Assembly (NCBI RefSeq): GCF_019649055.1
Contig: NW_026570459.1
Location: 126,001 to 141,116, forward strand
Source of the DNA: Paramacrobiotus metropolitanus
Taxonomy: Eukaryota; Tardigrada; Eutardigrada; Parachela; Macrobiotidae
Length of the DNA: 15,116 nt
Direction: 5' to 3'
The position numbers were made by a program, and so were the translations under genes. Of this stretch, positions 1 to 7,757 are shown one piece after another. The notes beneath the pieces were generated by a model, which searched no databases, was not told where the DNA came from, and was given only the letters and a program-made list of their open reading frames with translations. Within the stretch, counting starts at the first letter, position 1. Every line of letters starts with the position of its first letter.

Positions 1-321
1 CAGGACGGCGTTGTACTTGCTCTGCGGCAGTCTTTTATTCGTCTCTTCGCAATACGCCTTGACGTCCTTTCTGAATTTCGATGTAACTGATCTCGTCGCC
101 TTTCCCCAATCTGCTGTTGCTCCGATGAGGATTTCGTCAATTTCTTCGATTGTTGTTTGTTCGTTCGACTCGCAGACGAAGAATCGGTCATCGTATTCGT
201 CGTCCGTGTAATCCAATTCGCTGTCCCCTTCGACAGGTCTCCAGTTCACGATGTCAGCTGCATCGACTCGTCCGATAAGAGTGTTCCTGGCAGTGACCTT
301 TGGTTTCTTCTGTGCATCCAT
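1..321 (-). CDS. Partial reading frame after the 1122-codon gene, open at the left edge
   Basis: An uninterrupted minus-strand frame of 107 codons begins with an ATG at 321 and runs out of the window. It is acidic and hydrophilic (a DYTDDEYDD stretch), with a helical part near the edge and no membrane segment. I do not recognise it. The ATG lies 20 nt past the stop codon at 341 and in another frame. The same frame is open upstream of that ATG to a TAA near 388, so it overlaps the end of the 1122-codon gene by about 45 nt. It could therefore be a separate downstream ORF, or the true C-terminus of the larger gene cut off by a single-base indel. An octamer at 294 lies inside it. Confidence 0.55.
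   Translation of the reverse strand, partial: MDAQKKPKVTARNTLIGRVDAADIVNWRPVEGDSELDYTDDEYDDRFFVCESNEQTTIEEIDEILIGATADWGKATRSVTSKFRKDVKAYCEETNKRLPQSKYNAVL
221..236. repeat. Mini-hairpin with CCCTTC loop
   Basis: CTGTC (221-225) pairs perfectly with GACAG (232-236) around the loop CCCTTC. It is one of several hairpins in the window with this loop and unrelated stems, and it lies inside the partial left-edge frame. Confidence 0.55.
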
Positions 322-340
322 ATAATCTGCCAAGCTGGGG

Positions 341-3300
341 TCAGATTTTCTTGTGTCTCTGACCTTTCTTTCTTGTATCTTTCTCTTTTATTGACGACTT
401 CGACGATGCGGCGCTGACTTCCGATTTCGCCGATTCGACAGAAGTATCCCTTTTCTTCTCTTTATCAGCCTTGTCCTTGCGTTCTTTCATCGTCGACGCA
501 TAGATCGGCTGCATCGTCATCGCTTCCTCCATCACCTTGCGTGATTGACCTTTGTCCTTCTCTTCGTCGGTCTCGGCTTGTGACGACCCTGCTTTTGCGT
601 TGATAGCCAATTGTTCTGGCTCAGAGTCCGATTCGGGTTTCTCTCTTTTCTTTTCCATAACTCCCAGTAACTTCGGCTGTCTGACAAAAGTTTCACCGGC
701 GCTACCTTCTCGTGCCGTGACCTTAACTGGTTTCCTTTTCTTCTTCTGATCTTCTTTCTTTTTCTCTTCGTCTTTCTGACATCTTTTACATTTAGGGTCG
801 TTGCATGAGTGCGGTTGAACTTCTCCTGCAATTATCGCTTTGACCCTTTCCGCGGTTCTTACGGGAGTCGGATGTTCCTCCTTCTTGATCTCCCGTTCTC
901 GCGATTTTTCCTTAATCTCTTGACCTTTCGTATCTTTCTTCTCTTCGTGACCTTTCTCTTCTGCTTTAATTTGCTCGGGCTGACCCTTCTCAGCCGGTTT
1001 CTTGACCTTTTTCGCCCCCGACAGCTTGGTCAGTGTTTCGCCTCTCGAAGTGTAAAGCTGCTTGTACACTTCTCCATGGAAAGGGTCAATATGGGTCAAG
1101 CGCATGTATGCTCCGTCCTGGCGTGCTCTTGGCATCATGACGTTAACCAATACTTCGGTTATGGCTTCGAACTCTTCGCGCTCCTCCTCTTGTGGCAGGA
1201 CCTGCAGTACTTGCTCCACCTCTTGCATGAGTTTTGATGTTTCCTCTTCTTCCTCTTCTGGAGTGAAGCCTGCGTTTGACACCATTTGTCCCGTCTGAGG
1301 ATCGACCACTTCGATTCTGAGGATCCCTTCTCTTCCTTCTTGATTCATGAATTTGTAGTCGATGCGTCGACACGGTGATCCCCTATCGATTTCTTCTTGA
1401 GTCTCCATGGCTTCGGCTTGGGCCGGCGGGTCACCAGAGTAATATTTAATGTGCTCTTCCGCCGTCGGATTAAATTGGAAGTTTTCCGGAAAATAGAGCC
1501 CTTTGCCCTTGGAGTCGAAGAGTGATTTCCACTTTCCTTCGTCATCTTTCCAAAAGATTACCAAATAGGCTCGGTCTTCTTCGGCTCTGTGCCTGAGGAT
1601 ACTCATCACTGCTTGTATATTCGCAGCAGTGTCATTCCGCTGGTCCTCTGGCAGGAGATTGAGAATCTTATTAAGGTCACTATACGACCTCTGTGTTTGC
1701 CAATCAATTTCTTGAGGAGTCGCCTTCGTTCCTGCTGTCGGGATCGGCATATAGGTCGTCGGGTCAATGATAAAACCGTGGACGTATCCCTCATCTCCGT
1801 CCGCCATGTGATAGTTGACCTTTAGACATCTGCACACTGTCTCTCTGTATGGCGGGTTTTCTTCATCTTCTACCTCTTCTTCCCATTCTCCTTCTTCTTC
1901 CGCCTCGTGCCCCTTCGCACCTGACGCCGGGTATGCTCCATGCGAGAGCATATCAATCTTTTCACCTTGCGGGTTATAGAGTTGCTTCTCCATTCTACCC
2001 TTCGCATCAATTGTGACCATGATGTTCGCCTTCTCTTTGAATGCTGTTTCTCTCAACAAGTCTCTCAGGATTCTTCCTATCATAGTTGGGTTATTCCGTT
2101 CAGACTTGACTACTTCACCGATTGCTTCCTCTGCTGTATCGCTGGCTTCTTTGCACATCAACTGATATTCGGCTCGGTCAGCTCCTTCCCCCATTGATGG
2201 AATTGGTTGATCAGTGTCTCTATGGACTAGGAATGCGCTGACTACTCCTTCCGTTTTATCTTTAAGCCGGAAAACTCTGGTGTGCGATCTACATTTTGTT
2301 TCTCGAGCTGCGCCCCTTCGCGTGCTCGCGCCAGGATGACCTTTCGGTTTTTCTTCTTGACCGGTGTGACCTTCCTCCACCGGGAGTTGACCTTTTTCGT
2401 ATTTCAATTTAGATTGAGTTTCTCTCGCTGGGCTGGCACGCGATGATCCTGATTGTACTGCCGATGTCGTACGAGACCTCAATTCCATAATTTCTCTGTC
2501 GAGTTTATCCCTTTCTCTCAACAGTTCTCTTTCTCGAGTTACCAACGGGTCACTCGGAGGCTGAAACGGGTCATTCCTCGTTCGCTTGGTCGTATGCTCT
2601 TCCTTAGTGGGGCTTTCCTCGGCCGGAGTTTTGACTCCTCTCTCCTGTTCTTCTTCTTTTGGTTCCGGGGGAATGAGGTTCATGAAGATCAGTATCGTCT
2701 TTACTGCGCTCGGCCATTCCCTATTGCGCAACACTGGATTACTGTTCTTCAGTGTTCTGATTTCAACACCTCTTTCTTTTCGCAACTCTTCCGCCTCGTG
2801 TTTATCCAGTTTCATGTGGAGGTGGGTTCCCCTGGTTATCTTGTGAGTTCTTCGAGCCGTCCTGTACTGATCTTGATTATCGTTGATATCGTTATGCAGC
2901 TGGACGAACTCGCGGCATTTTTCATTAAACTCCACCACAGCCCTCTTTTCTTCCTCTGTGAGGGTGACCTTTGGATCGATCACAATGTTGTACTGCGGAT
3001 CCGTTTCTGTGATCGGGTCGTTGAATCTGGGTGCATTTAACACTGCCCACGGAATACTTCCGGTCGATCTTGGCGAGTGGATTCGAACTGGTGTGAGTGA
3101 TGGGATCTCCATTCTCGTTCCCTGGCCACTCGTCGACGCCCTCGGAGTAAACGGCTGACCGCCCCTTCGCGGTGTGTTCTGTCTATCTCCCGGGTAACGT
3201 TGACCTCTTGACGGTTTCGGTGTCCGAAATTGCCCTTGGCCTTGCTGAGGGTTAAATCCCTGCATCTGATTTGGGAATCCCTGCATTTGGTTCGGAAATG

Positions 3301-3709
3301 GGGCCATTCCGCCATATCCGAACTGACCTTGCATCGGTTGACCCTGGTTCATCATGGGCATATTTTGGCCGTACATCTGTGGGAATTGCTGGAATGGGAA
3401 GTTCTGTCCCATCATTCCTTGGTTCGGCATCATCTGATTTGGCATCATTTGATTCGGCATCATCTGGTTTGGCATCATCTGATTCGGCATCATTTGCCCT
3501 TGGGGCCCGACCTGCGTGCCGTAAGTCCCCCACGTGTTCGAACTCATTCCCACGTCGGATTGTTGATACGTAGTAGATGGGTCGTATCCCCCTTCGTACG
3601 TTCCTTCCGTATTCATTGAATCGTCATATAAGTCCGGGTCCTGGATCGTTCCGCTCATCGATGACGGCGTTCCCGGATTCCAATAACTTCTGCCGCCTTG
3701 ACCTTCCAT
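341..3709 (-). CDS. Intact 1122-residue accessory protein with three tandem unknown domains
   Basis: The ATG at 3709 has a strong eukaryotic context (A at -3, G at +4) and follows the previous stop by 15 nt. Residues 1-200 are rich in Gln, Asn, Met, Gly and Pro, with five MMPNQ units at 73-97, and look disordered or prion-like. Residues 200-350 are mostly helical. About 350-470 is charged, with a likely coiled coil near 390-415. Three diverged ~120-residue units follow, at about 473-595, 626-745 and 780-898. Each starts with Cys-Arg, has a beta-like stretch with a D-P/T-D and P-I-P or similar turn, then helices, then a beta-like stretch ending in a K-x-L-[FY] motif. The tail is Lys/Glu-rich and holds His967, Cys969, Cys974 and Cys977, a possible metal site. 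There is no signal peptide or membrane segment, so it is not a typical envelope protein. Function is unknown. The frame is unbroken although the neighbouring pol region is not. Confidence 0.85.
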   Translation of the reverse strand: MEGQGGRSYWNPGTPSSMSGTIQDPDLYDDSMNTEGTYEGGYDPSTTYQQSDVGMSSNTWGTYGTQVGPQGQMMPNQMMPNQMMPNQMMPNQMMPNQGMMGQNFPFQQFPQMYGQNMPMMNQGQPMQGQFGYGGMAPFPNQMQGFPNQMQGFNPQQGQGQFRTPKPSRGQRYPGDRQNTPRRGGQPFTPRASTSGQGTRMEIPSLTPVRIHSPRSTGSIPWAVLNAPRFNDPITETDPQYNIVIDPKVTLTEEEKRAVVEFNEKCREFVQLHNDINDNQDQYRTARRTHKITRGTHLHMKLDKHEAEELRKERGVEIRTLKNSNPVLRNREWPSAVKTILIFMNLIPPEPKEEEQERGVKTPAEESPTKEEHTTKRTRNDPFQPPSDPLVTRERELLRERDKLDREIMELRSRTTSAVQSGSSRASPARETQSKLKYEKGQLPVEEGHTGQEEKPKGHPGASTRRGAARETKCRSHTRVFRLKDKTEGVVSAFLVHRDTDQPIPSMGEGADRAEYQLMCKEASDTAEEAIGEVVKSERNNPTMIGRILRDLLRETAFKEKANIMVTIDAKGRMEKQLYNPQGEKIDMLSHGAYPASGAKGHEAEEEGEWEEEVEDEENPPYRETVCRCLKVNYHMADGDEGYVHGFIIDPTTYMPIPTAGTKATPQEIDWQTQRSYSDLNKILNLLPEDQRNDTAANIQAVMSILRHRAEEDRAYLVIFWKDDEGKWKSLFDSKGKGLYFPENFQFNPTAEEHIKYYSGDPPAQAEAMETQEEIDRGSPCRRIDYKFMNQEGREGILRIEVVDPQTGQMVSNAGFTPEEEEEETSKLMQEVEQVLQVLPQEEEREEFEAITEVLVNVMMPRARQDGAYMRLTHIDPFHGEVYKQLYTSRGETLTKLSGAKKVKKPAEKGQPEQIKAEEKGHEEKKDTKGQEIKEKSREREIKKEEHPTPVRTAERVKAIIAGEVQPHSCNDPKCKRCQKDEEKKKEDQKKKRKPVKVTAREGSAGETFVRQPKLLGVMEKKREKPESDSEPEQLAINAKAGSSQAETDEEKDKGQSRKVMEEAMTMQPIYASTMKERKDKADKEKKRDTSVESAKSEVSAASSKSSIKEKDTRKKGQRHKKI
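1907..1920. repeat. Mini-hairpin with CCCTTC loop
   Basis: GTGC (1907-1910) pairs with GCAC (1917-1920) around CCCTTC. It lies within the 1122-codon gene. Confidence 0.45.
3158..3173. repeat. Mini-hairpin with CCCTTC loop
   Basis: ACCGC (3158-3162) pairs perfectly with GCGGT (3169-3173) around CCCTTC. It has the same loop as the hairpin at 221-236 but an unrelated stem, and lies inside the 1122-codon gene. Confidence 0.55.
3419..3493 (-). repeat. Five tandem 15-bp units encoding MMPNQ
   Basis: Residues 73-97 of the 1122-residue protein are five perfect MMPNQ repeats. The 15-bp DNA units differ at silent positions (for example ggcatcatc against ggcatcatt), so the peptide is kept better than the DNA. 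This suggests selection or old expansion rather than a very recent slippage event. Confidence 0.9.
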
Positions 3710-3723
3710 TTTTCAGCTTATCG

Positions 3724-4302
3724 TTAAACAAACCTACTACGACAACGAAAATGACTCCGATTAGCAGGTTTATTTCTGATGACCTTTACGCCGTCCCAAC
3801 TTCCAGTCTTAATATCATAAACTCCTATAAGCCTGATTTTCGGGTTTATTTGTTTTCGTCCCTTAGTTATCCGATCAAGTAATGCTTTGTCGGCTTCATC
3901 TTCGTCTTGGACTTCTCCTCTCAGAATCTGTTCTGGAGTCGGCTTCGGAGTTTTCTTCATTTTCTTGACCTTTCGCTTCTCAATTTCGTTCGCGATCCGT
4001 TGGCCAAGTTGGTCGGCTTTTTCTTTGACGGCTTTTATTTGTTCCGCTCTTGAGAGGTCATCTTTGACGCTGGTAGCGGAGCATGGTTCGAAAGTATCTT
4101 GAGGTTTACGCTCTGCTACTCTGCGAGCAGGCTCATCCATTTTCGCTCTTGAAAGGTCGTCTCTAATGTTAGTAGCGGAGCGTGGTTCGAAAGTAGGCGC
4201 CACTTGAGATCCATGCTCTGTGCTTTCTTTATCCTCATTTCGGTGTGACCTTTCATTTTGCTCAATCGTGGTCAAGTTCCCCGCTTCTTGATTAAGCTTC
4301 AT
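3724..4302 (-). CDS. 192-residue protein with internal FEPRSA repeats
   Basis: This intact frame begins at an ATG that overlaps the stop of the upstream frame as ATGA (4302-4299), and it ends 15 nt before the ATG of the 1122-codon gene. Two copies of a ~17-residue repeat, centred on FEPRSA and FEPCSA and each followed by DDLSRA, lie at residues about 37-53 and 69-86. They are encoded by the hairpin mini-elements at 4175-4221 and 4073-4119. Residues 86-117 are Lys/Glu-rich and helical, and the C-terminus looks like a short beta hairpin (about residues 154-178). I do not recognise the family. The overlap suggests expression by termination-reinitiation, or that it was once fused to the integrase tail. 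Confidence 0.6.
   Translation of the reverse strand: MKLNQEAGNLTTIEQNERSHRNEDKESTEHGSQVAPTFEPRSATNIRDDLSRAKMDEPARRVAERKPQDTFEPCSATSVKDDLSRAEQIKAVKEKADQLGQRIANEIEKRKVKKMKKTPKPTPEQILRGEVQDEDEADKALLDRITKGRKQINPKIRLIGVYDIKTGSWDGVKVIRNKPANRSHFRCRSRFV
4073..4119. repeat. FEPRSA mini-element, copy A
   Basis: GTAGCGGAGC (4073-4082) pairs with GCTCTGCTAC (4110-4119), 10 bp with one G-T wobble, around a GGTTCGAAAGTA core. On the minus strand it is read as TFEPCSA. It belongs to the subfamily with TTGAG in the right half of the loop (with copies B and F). Confidence 0.7.
4175..4221. repeat. FEPRSA mini-element, copy B
   Basis: The left arm 4175-4185 pairs with 4211-4221 over about 11 positions, including G-T wobbles, around GGTTCGAAAGTA. 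It is read as TFEPRSA on the minus strand and lies about 100 bp from copy A. Confidence 0.65.
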
Positions 4303-4661
4303 CGTGACTGGCGTCTCAAAGTCTTTAATCTCTTTCTTCTGTCGTCCTCTCTTTTCTTAACTGGCTCTTCCGCCTCTTTTGGCTCTTTCTGCCTCTTTGG
4401 CTCTTTCTGCCTCTTCTGGCTCTTCTGCCAAATCAGGTACAGAGCGTGGTTCGAAGTATGCTGACGACTACGCTCTGCTTCATCTTGACCTTTCTCAATT
4501 ATCTCCCAAGCTGCCCTTTCAGCTTGACCTTTCTGAACCGGTAACGGTGGATGCCACGGTTTCAGACGATCCACCGAAACGACTCGTAGGTCCGGTTCTT
4601 CATCGCATCTTGCTCGATGACCTCGACTTCGTTCGGTCTCGGAAAACTGAGAATTTTCCAC
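4299..4661 (-). CDS. Integrase C-terminal tail frame, charged linker
   Basis: In this frame the peptide VDRLKPW, typical of the end of the Ty3/gypsy integrase C-terminal domain, is encoded near 4560-4580. The integrase frame above it instead stops at 4562, so the real protein very probably shifts into this frame near 4600. Downstream the frame encodes a Lys/Glu-rich stretch with repeated RQKEPK-like units, reflecting the plus-strand 'ctctttctgcctctttgg' repeats around 4376-4425. It also contains FEPRSA mini-element C in a frame that does not give FEPRSA. It ends in a TGA overlapping the next ATG. What follows the integrase here is not recognisable. Confidence 0.5.
   Translation of the reverse strand: MENSQFSETERSRGHRARCDEEPDLRVVSVDRLKPWHPPLPVQKGQAERAAWEIIEKGQDEAERSRQHTSNHALYLIWQKSQKRQKEPKRQKEPKEAEEPVKKREDDRRKRLKTLRRQSR
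4440..4477. repeat. FEPRSA mini-element, copy C
   Basis: CAGAGCGT (4440-4447) pairs perfectly with ACGCTCTG (4470-4477) around GGTTCGAAGTA. One minus frame reads YFEPRS. It belongs to the subfamily with GACGACTACGCTCTGC on the right (with D and E). Confidence 0.75.
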
Positions 4662-5720
4662 ACTTTGTCATATTTATTCTTGAAGTCGGATTGGTTTTCC
4701 TTCTTTCCTTGCTTTGTATCTTTCGGGAGTCTAATTAAGACTCGATCTCCGACTTTGAATTGCGGCTCTGACTTCTTCTTGTTGTAGATTTCCGCGTGCT
4801 TTTCGTAAGCATCTTTGATGTTGCACTTCGCCACTTCTTCTGAAAAGGTCAAGTTCCTTTTCATGGTTTCGACCCATTCGTCTGGTGCACCGTAGTCGTC
4901 AGGAACGTTCGTCTTCGTCACTACGTCTTCTGGCATGGTCATTTCTCTCCCGTGAAGCATGTAGTACGCTGAGTACCCCGTCGTTGCATGTACTGCACGG
5001 TTCATTGCCGATATGACGTAGGAAGATACTTGTTGAACTTCCTTTCATTTCCCGCTTTCAGGTACTGCGACAATCCATCACTGATGGTCTGCATCTGCCT
5101 TTCCACCTGTCCTTGACCTTCAGGATGGTATGCTGTTCCAAACGTGTGTTTGATTTTGAACACGTTGGTGACCTTTTCAGTACTTCTGCGGTGAAATGCC
5201 TTCCGCGATCCGTATGGAGAATATGTGGCGCCCGTGCACCAGAATTACATGCTTCACAAAGATTTTTGCGAATTCCTTTGCAGTAGCTGTTTTCATTGGC
5301 TCCGCTATGACATACTTCGTCAGCTGGTCGATGAAGACCGCAATGTATTTGTATCTTCTTTTTTTCGTTGGAAGTAGGGGTCCTTTCAGATCCGCGTAGA
5401 CTCTGAAGAATGGATGACCGACTTTGATCTCTTGGAGCTTTCCCGGTGGACACTTTCTCGGCGTCTTTATAAACTGGCATCCTTGGCATGCGAGGATGTA
5501 ATTCTTGACATCCGTACTCATACGGTCCCAGTAATATCTGAGCCGGATTGCTGTCAGCGTCTTTTCAAAGCCGAGGTGACCTGCTGCTTTTTCATCATGC
5601 AGTGCATGGATGATAGCCCTTCTCATTTGCAGCGGTACTACATATGTCCTTTCCAGTCTTCCTTTCTGGTCTTTGACGCGATACAGTATGCCGTTCCATA
5701 ACTGGTAATGCGTCTCAAAC
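4520..5720 (-). pseudogene. pol: Ty3/gypsy integrase, frameshifted
   Basis: This enzyme inserts the element's cDNA into the genome. The zinc-binding HHCC domain is read in the frame ending at 5177: His at residues 10 and 17 and Cys at 47 and 50, counted from the ATG at 5626, with the frame open upstream to about 5720. The first catalytic Asp (VYADL) is at 5392-5390. The second (HTDRGRHF) is at 5210-5208 in another frame, and the Glu (QVERQ) is at 5103-5101 in a third. The last Asp and Glu are 107 nt apart; adding one lost base gives the canonical D-35-E spacing. The C-terminal part with the family 'H-x-T-T-G' region is an intact frame at 5005-4562, and the VDRLKPW end lies one frame away. At least three frameshifts separate these parts, so this copy cannot encode an intact enzyme as written. 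Confidence 0.93.
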
Positions 5721-5739
5721 TTTGACCTTTGTCTGCGTC

Positions 5740-6240
5740 TTGCAGGTGCTCCAATTCATCGATGATCATTGCCAAGTGCGGATCTTTTAGCTGCTTATTC
5801 CGCAACTGCAAATTCGTATCATCTTCTTCTTCTTCGTCTCCTTGTAGGTTGACGATGCGGACTACTGCAGTGCTGAGTTCATTCCAATCTTTGATGACCT
5901 TGCATCTCGGAAGAGGCTTGTGACCTTTCTCGATTTTCTTTGGGAATCTCAGCAGTCTGATGGGACACTCTTCTGGGATGTATTCGAGAGGATTTCTGCT
6001 TCACAAAGGTCATTCTGGTCTACCATTTTCTGACCATCTTTCGTGACCTTTCCATCTTTTCGTTCGGAAGCTTCTTTTCTCACTCTGTTGACCTTTATCT
6101 TGGTAGCAGAGCGGGTTCGAAAGTAAGGACGACTACGCTCTGCTTCATTTATGCTCGAGCGCATGTCTCCGCTTTCTTTCTCTTCCGACACAACCTTCTC
6201 ATGTCGGCTTTCAGCCTTTCTTCCCTTTCTTCAGCTAATT
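5740..6240 (-). other. RNase H-integrase linker
   Basis: The part nearest the integrase (about 5930-5740) encodes an acidic, helical segment with EEEEDD and is probably the pre-integrase extension of the polyprotein. From 6191 to 5949 a hydrophilic frame of 80 codons holds mini-element D and five octamers lie within the linker (5921, 6005, 6044, 6089 and, just below its edge, 5723). No family is recognised. The frame breaks at 5723-5730 next to an A run. Confidence 0.5.
6105..6144. repeat. FEPRSA mini-element, copy D
   Basis: AGCAGAGCG (6105-6113) pairs perfectly over 9 bp with CGCTCTGCT (6136-6144) around GGTTCGAAAGTA. The copy has lost one base next to GGTTCGAA, so the FEPRSA reading is broken while the stem is perfect. 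It lies between RNase H and integrase. Confidence 0.8.
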
Positions 6241-6260
6241 GCACGAAAAGTTGCCAAACT

Positions 6261-6836
6261 TCAATCGGAGGTTCTTCTCTGTTGAGTTCGTTCTTGTAAT
6301 CTTCGAAGTTTGGGATTTCGTCGTACTCTTCTTCGTTGCAAGTGGACCTTCAATTGGCGTTTTGAAAGGGCATCTGCGTTGTCGCAGTATTTGCCCGGCT
6401 TGTATTCGATCTTGAATCGGTGACCTTGAAGTGCCAATGCCCATCTTGTCAATCTTGGGTTCATACATGATTTGTTCGACTCCGATCTTAAGAGGTTCGT
6501 CAAAGCTTTGTGATCCGTTCTCACTGTGAATTCGGAGTAGTCGATGTACGACTTGAACTTTCTGACGGCGAAGACTACCGCCAGGCATTCCCATTCTGTT
6601 ACTCCGTAATTCTTTTCCGCTCCATGCAAAACGCGGCTCGCGTATGCAATGGGATGTCCATCTTGGGACAAGATCGCACCTAGCCCTTCCTTTGATGCGT
6701 CGCACTCGATCACTGTCGGCTTTGTCGGATCGAACTTCTTTAATACTGGATCCTTGCATAGCGCTTTAAGGTCATTGAATTCTTGGTCATGGATTGCTGA
6801 CCAATCTCTTTTGATGTTCTTGTCATGTCTTAGCAA
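6261..6836 (-). pseudogene. pol: Ty3/gypsy RNase H domain
   Basis: This domain degrades the RNA strand of the RNA-DNA hybrid during cDNA synthesis. The segment is an open 191-codon frame and looks locally intact. Counted from its ATG, the catalytic residues are Asp46 (IECDAS), Glu83 (WECLAVV), Asp108 (RTDHKALT) and Asp155 (NADALSK), in the expected order and spacing. After about residue 160 the frame becomes basic linker. The ATG is not a biological start: the coding region continues from the RT thumb above, which is in another frame, with a break near 6850. It contains no octamer at all. Confidence 0.93.
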
Positions 6837-6849
6837 TTCGTAAAGATGC

Positions 6850-7726
6850 GCCGTCTTTGCGCGTATCCAAGGATGAACTTTCGGTAATAGTTTGCTAATC
6901 CGAGGAATGACCTCAACTGCCGTTCAGTTGTCGGTTTCTTTGGCCATTAACTGCCATGACCTTTTCGGGGATCCATTTTAATACCATTCTCGCTGAGGAT
7001 ATGCCCCAGGAATCCCATTTCGCGCATGCCAAATTCGCATTTCGTCGGCTTAATTGTGAAGCCTGCGTCGACCAAACTTTGAAGGACATTCCTTAAGTTC
7101 TGCATGAAGATCTCCCAGGTCTTTCCTGCGAAGATTACATCGTCGATATAGCCGAAAACGCATCCCATTCTCTTTGCGTTCGACAAGACTTTATCCATAC
7201 AAAGTTGAAAGGTCGCAGGTCCATTGCAGACTCCAAAAGGCATTCTTTGAAACGGAACATTCCGTCCTGCGTGACGAAAGTTGTCTTATCTTTCGAGGCT
7301 GGATCCATTGGGATCTGCCAGAAGCCACTTTGTAAGTCCATCTTGCCGTAGTACTTGTTTCCCGCGCATGCGTCAAGCAGTTCGTCTGGGTTCGGCAGTG
7401 GATAGTTGTTCTTTTTCGTCAGCTTGTTCAGCAAAATGTAATTGACGCAGAATCTTGTTCCCATAGTTCCGTCGCCATTCTTCTTGCGGCGAGTACGACC
7501 GGAAAACTCCATTCCGCATCGGATGGTTCAATGACATCTTGCTGTAGCATCTCTTCGATGTGCTTTGTGATGAATTCACGACCTTCCAACTTGTTCTTGC
7601 TGGATTGCATTTAACTGGTTTGGCATCGGCTGTGTCAATAGTGTGCGTTACCCCTTGACATCGCCATACGGTTTCTTTGACGTGGGAGAACTTTCCAAAA
7701 CTCCCAAAATGCGTTTCGCACGTCAT
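6850..7726 (-). pseudogene. pol: Ty3/gypsy reverse transcriptase, frameshifted
   Basis: This domain copies the element RNA into DNA. Its parts lie in several overlapping frames: the N-terminal approach (7726-7600), the fingers with FITKHIEEML and SFPVVLAA (7610-7480), and the palm with KMDLQSGFWQIPM, motif A Asp at 7338-7336 (7512-7240). Then come MPFGVCNGPATFQ, the YIDD catalytic box at 7150-7139 and the FLGH-containing thumb start (7243-6970), and finally the FLGLANYYRKFI connection (about 6920-6850). Breaks lie near 7480, 7245, 6965, 6940 and 6850. The one at 7245 looks like loss of one A in an A run, and those near 6965 and 6940 are also single-base shifts. YIDD rather than the commoner YLDD is a minor variant. 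This copy is not functional as written. Confidence 0.95.
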
Positions 7727-7757
7727 TCTTGTTCCTCAGTTAGGTCTGGTCCTAACT

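Noticed and set aside
2453-3040. 195-codon plus-strand frame, and the 241-codon plus-strand frame at 7677-8402.
   Set aside because: Both lie antisense to intact minus-strand genes, have implausible composition (runs of Phe, Leu, Ser, Cys) and match no domain. They are shadows.
341-3709. 1122-codon gene as an envelope gene because it follows integrase.
   Set aside because: There is no signal peptide, transmembrane segment, furin site or Cys pattern, and the protein is highly charged and low-complexity.
5101-5210. Idea that the octamer is an inserted 8-mer removed from the RNA or bypassed in translation, since deleting it restores the frame at 5169, 5723 and 14444.
   Set aside because: In integrase, deleting the octamer would give Asp-32-Glu, while adding one base gives the canonical Asp-35-Glu. 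At 14126, 7847 and throughout the 1122-codon gene the octamer is read in frame. Single-base loss explains the breaks better.
7230-7260. Programmed frameshifting as the reason for the many pol breaks.
   Set aside because: Gypsy elements use at most one or two shifts, near the gag-pol border. Breaks inside catalytic domains, without a shared slippery heptamer, look like errors or decay.
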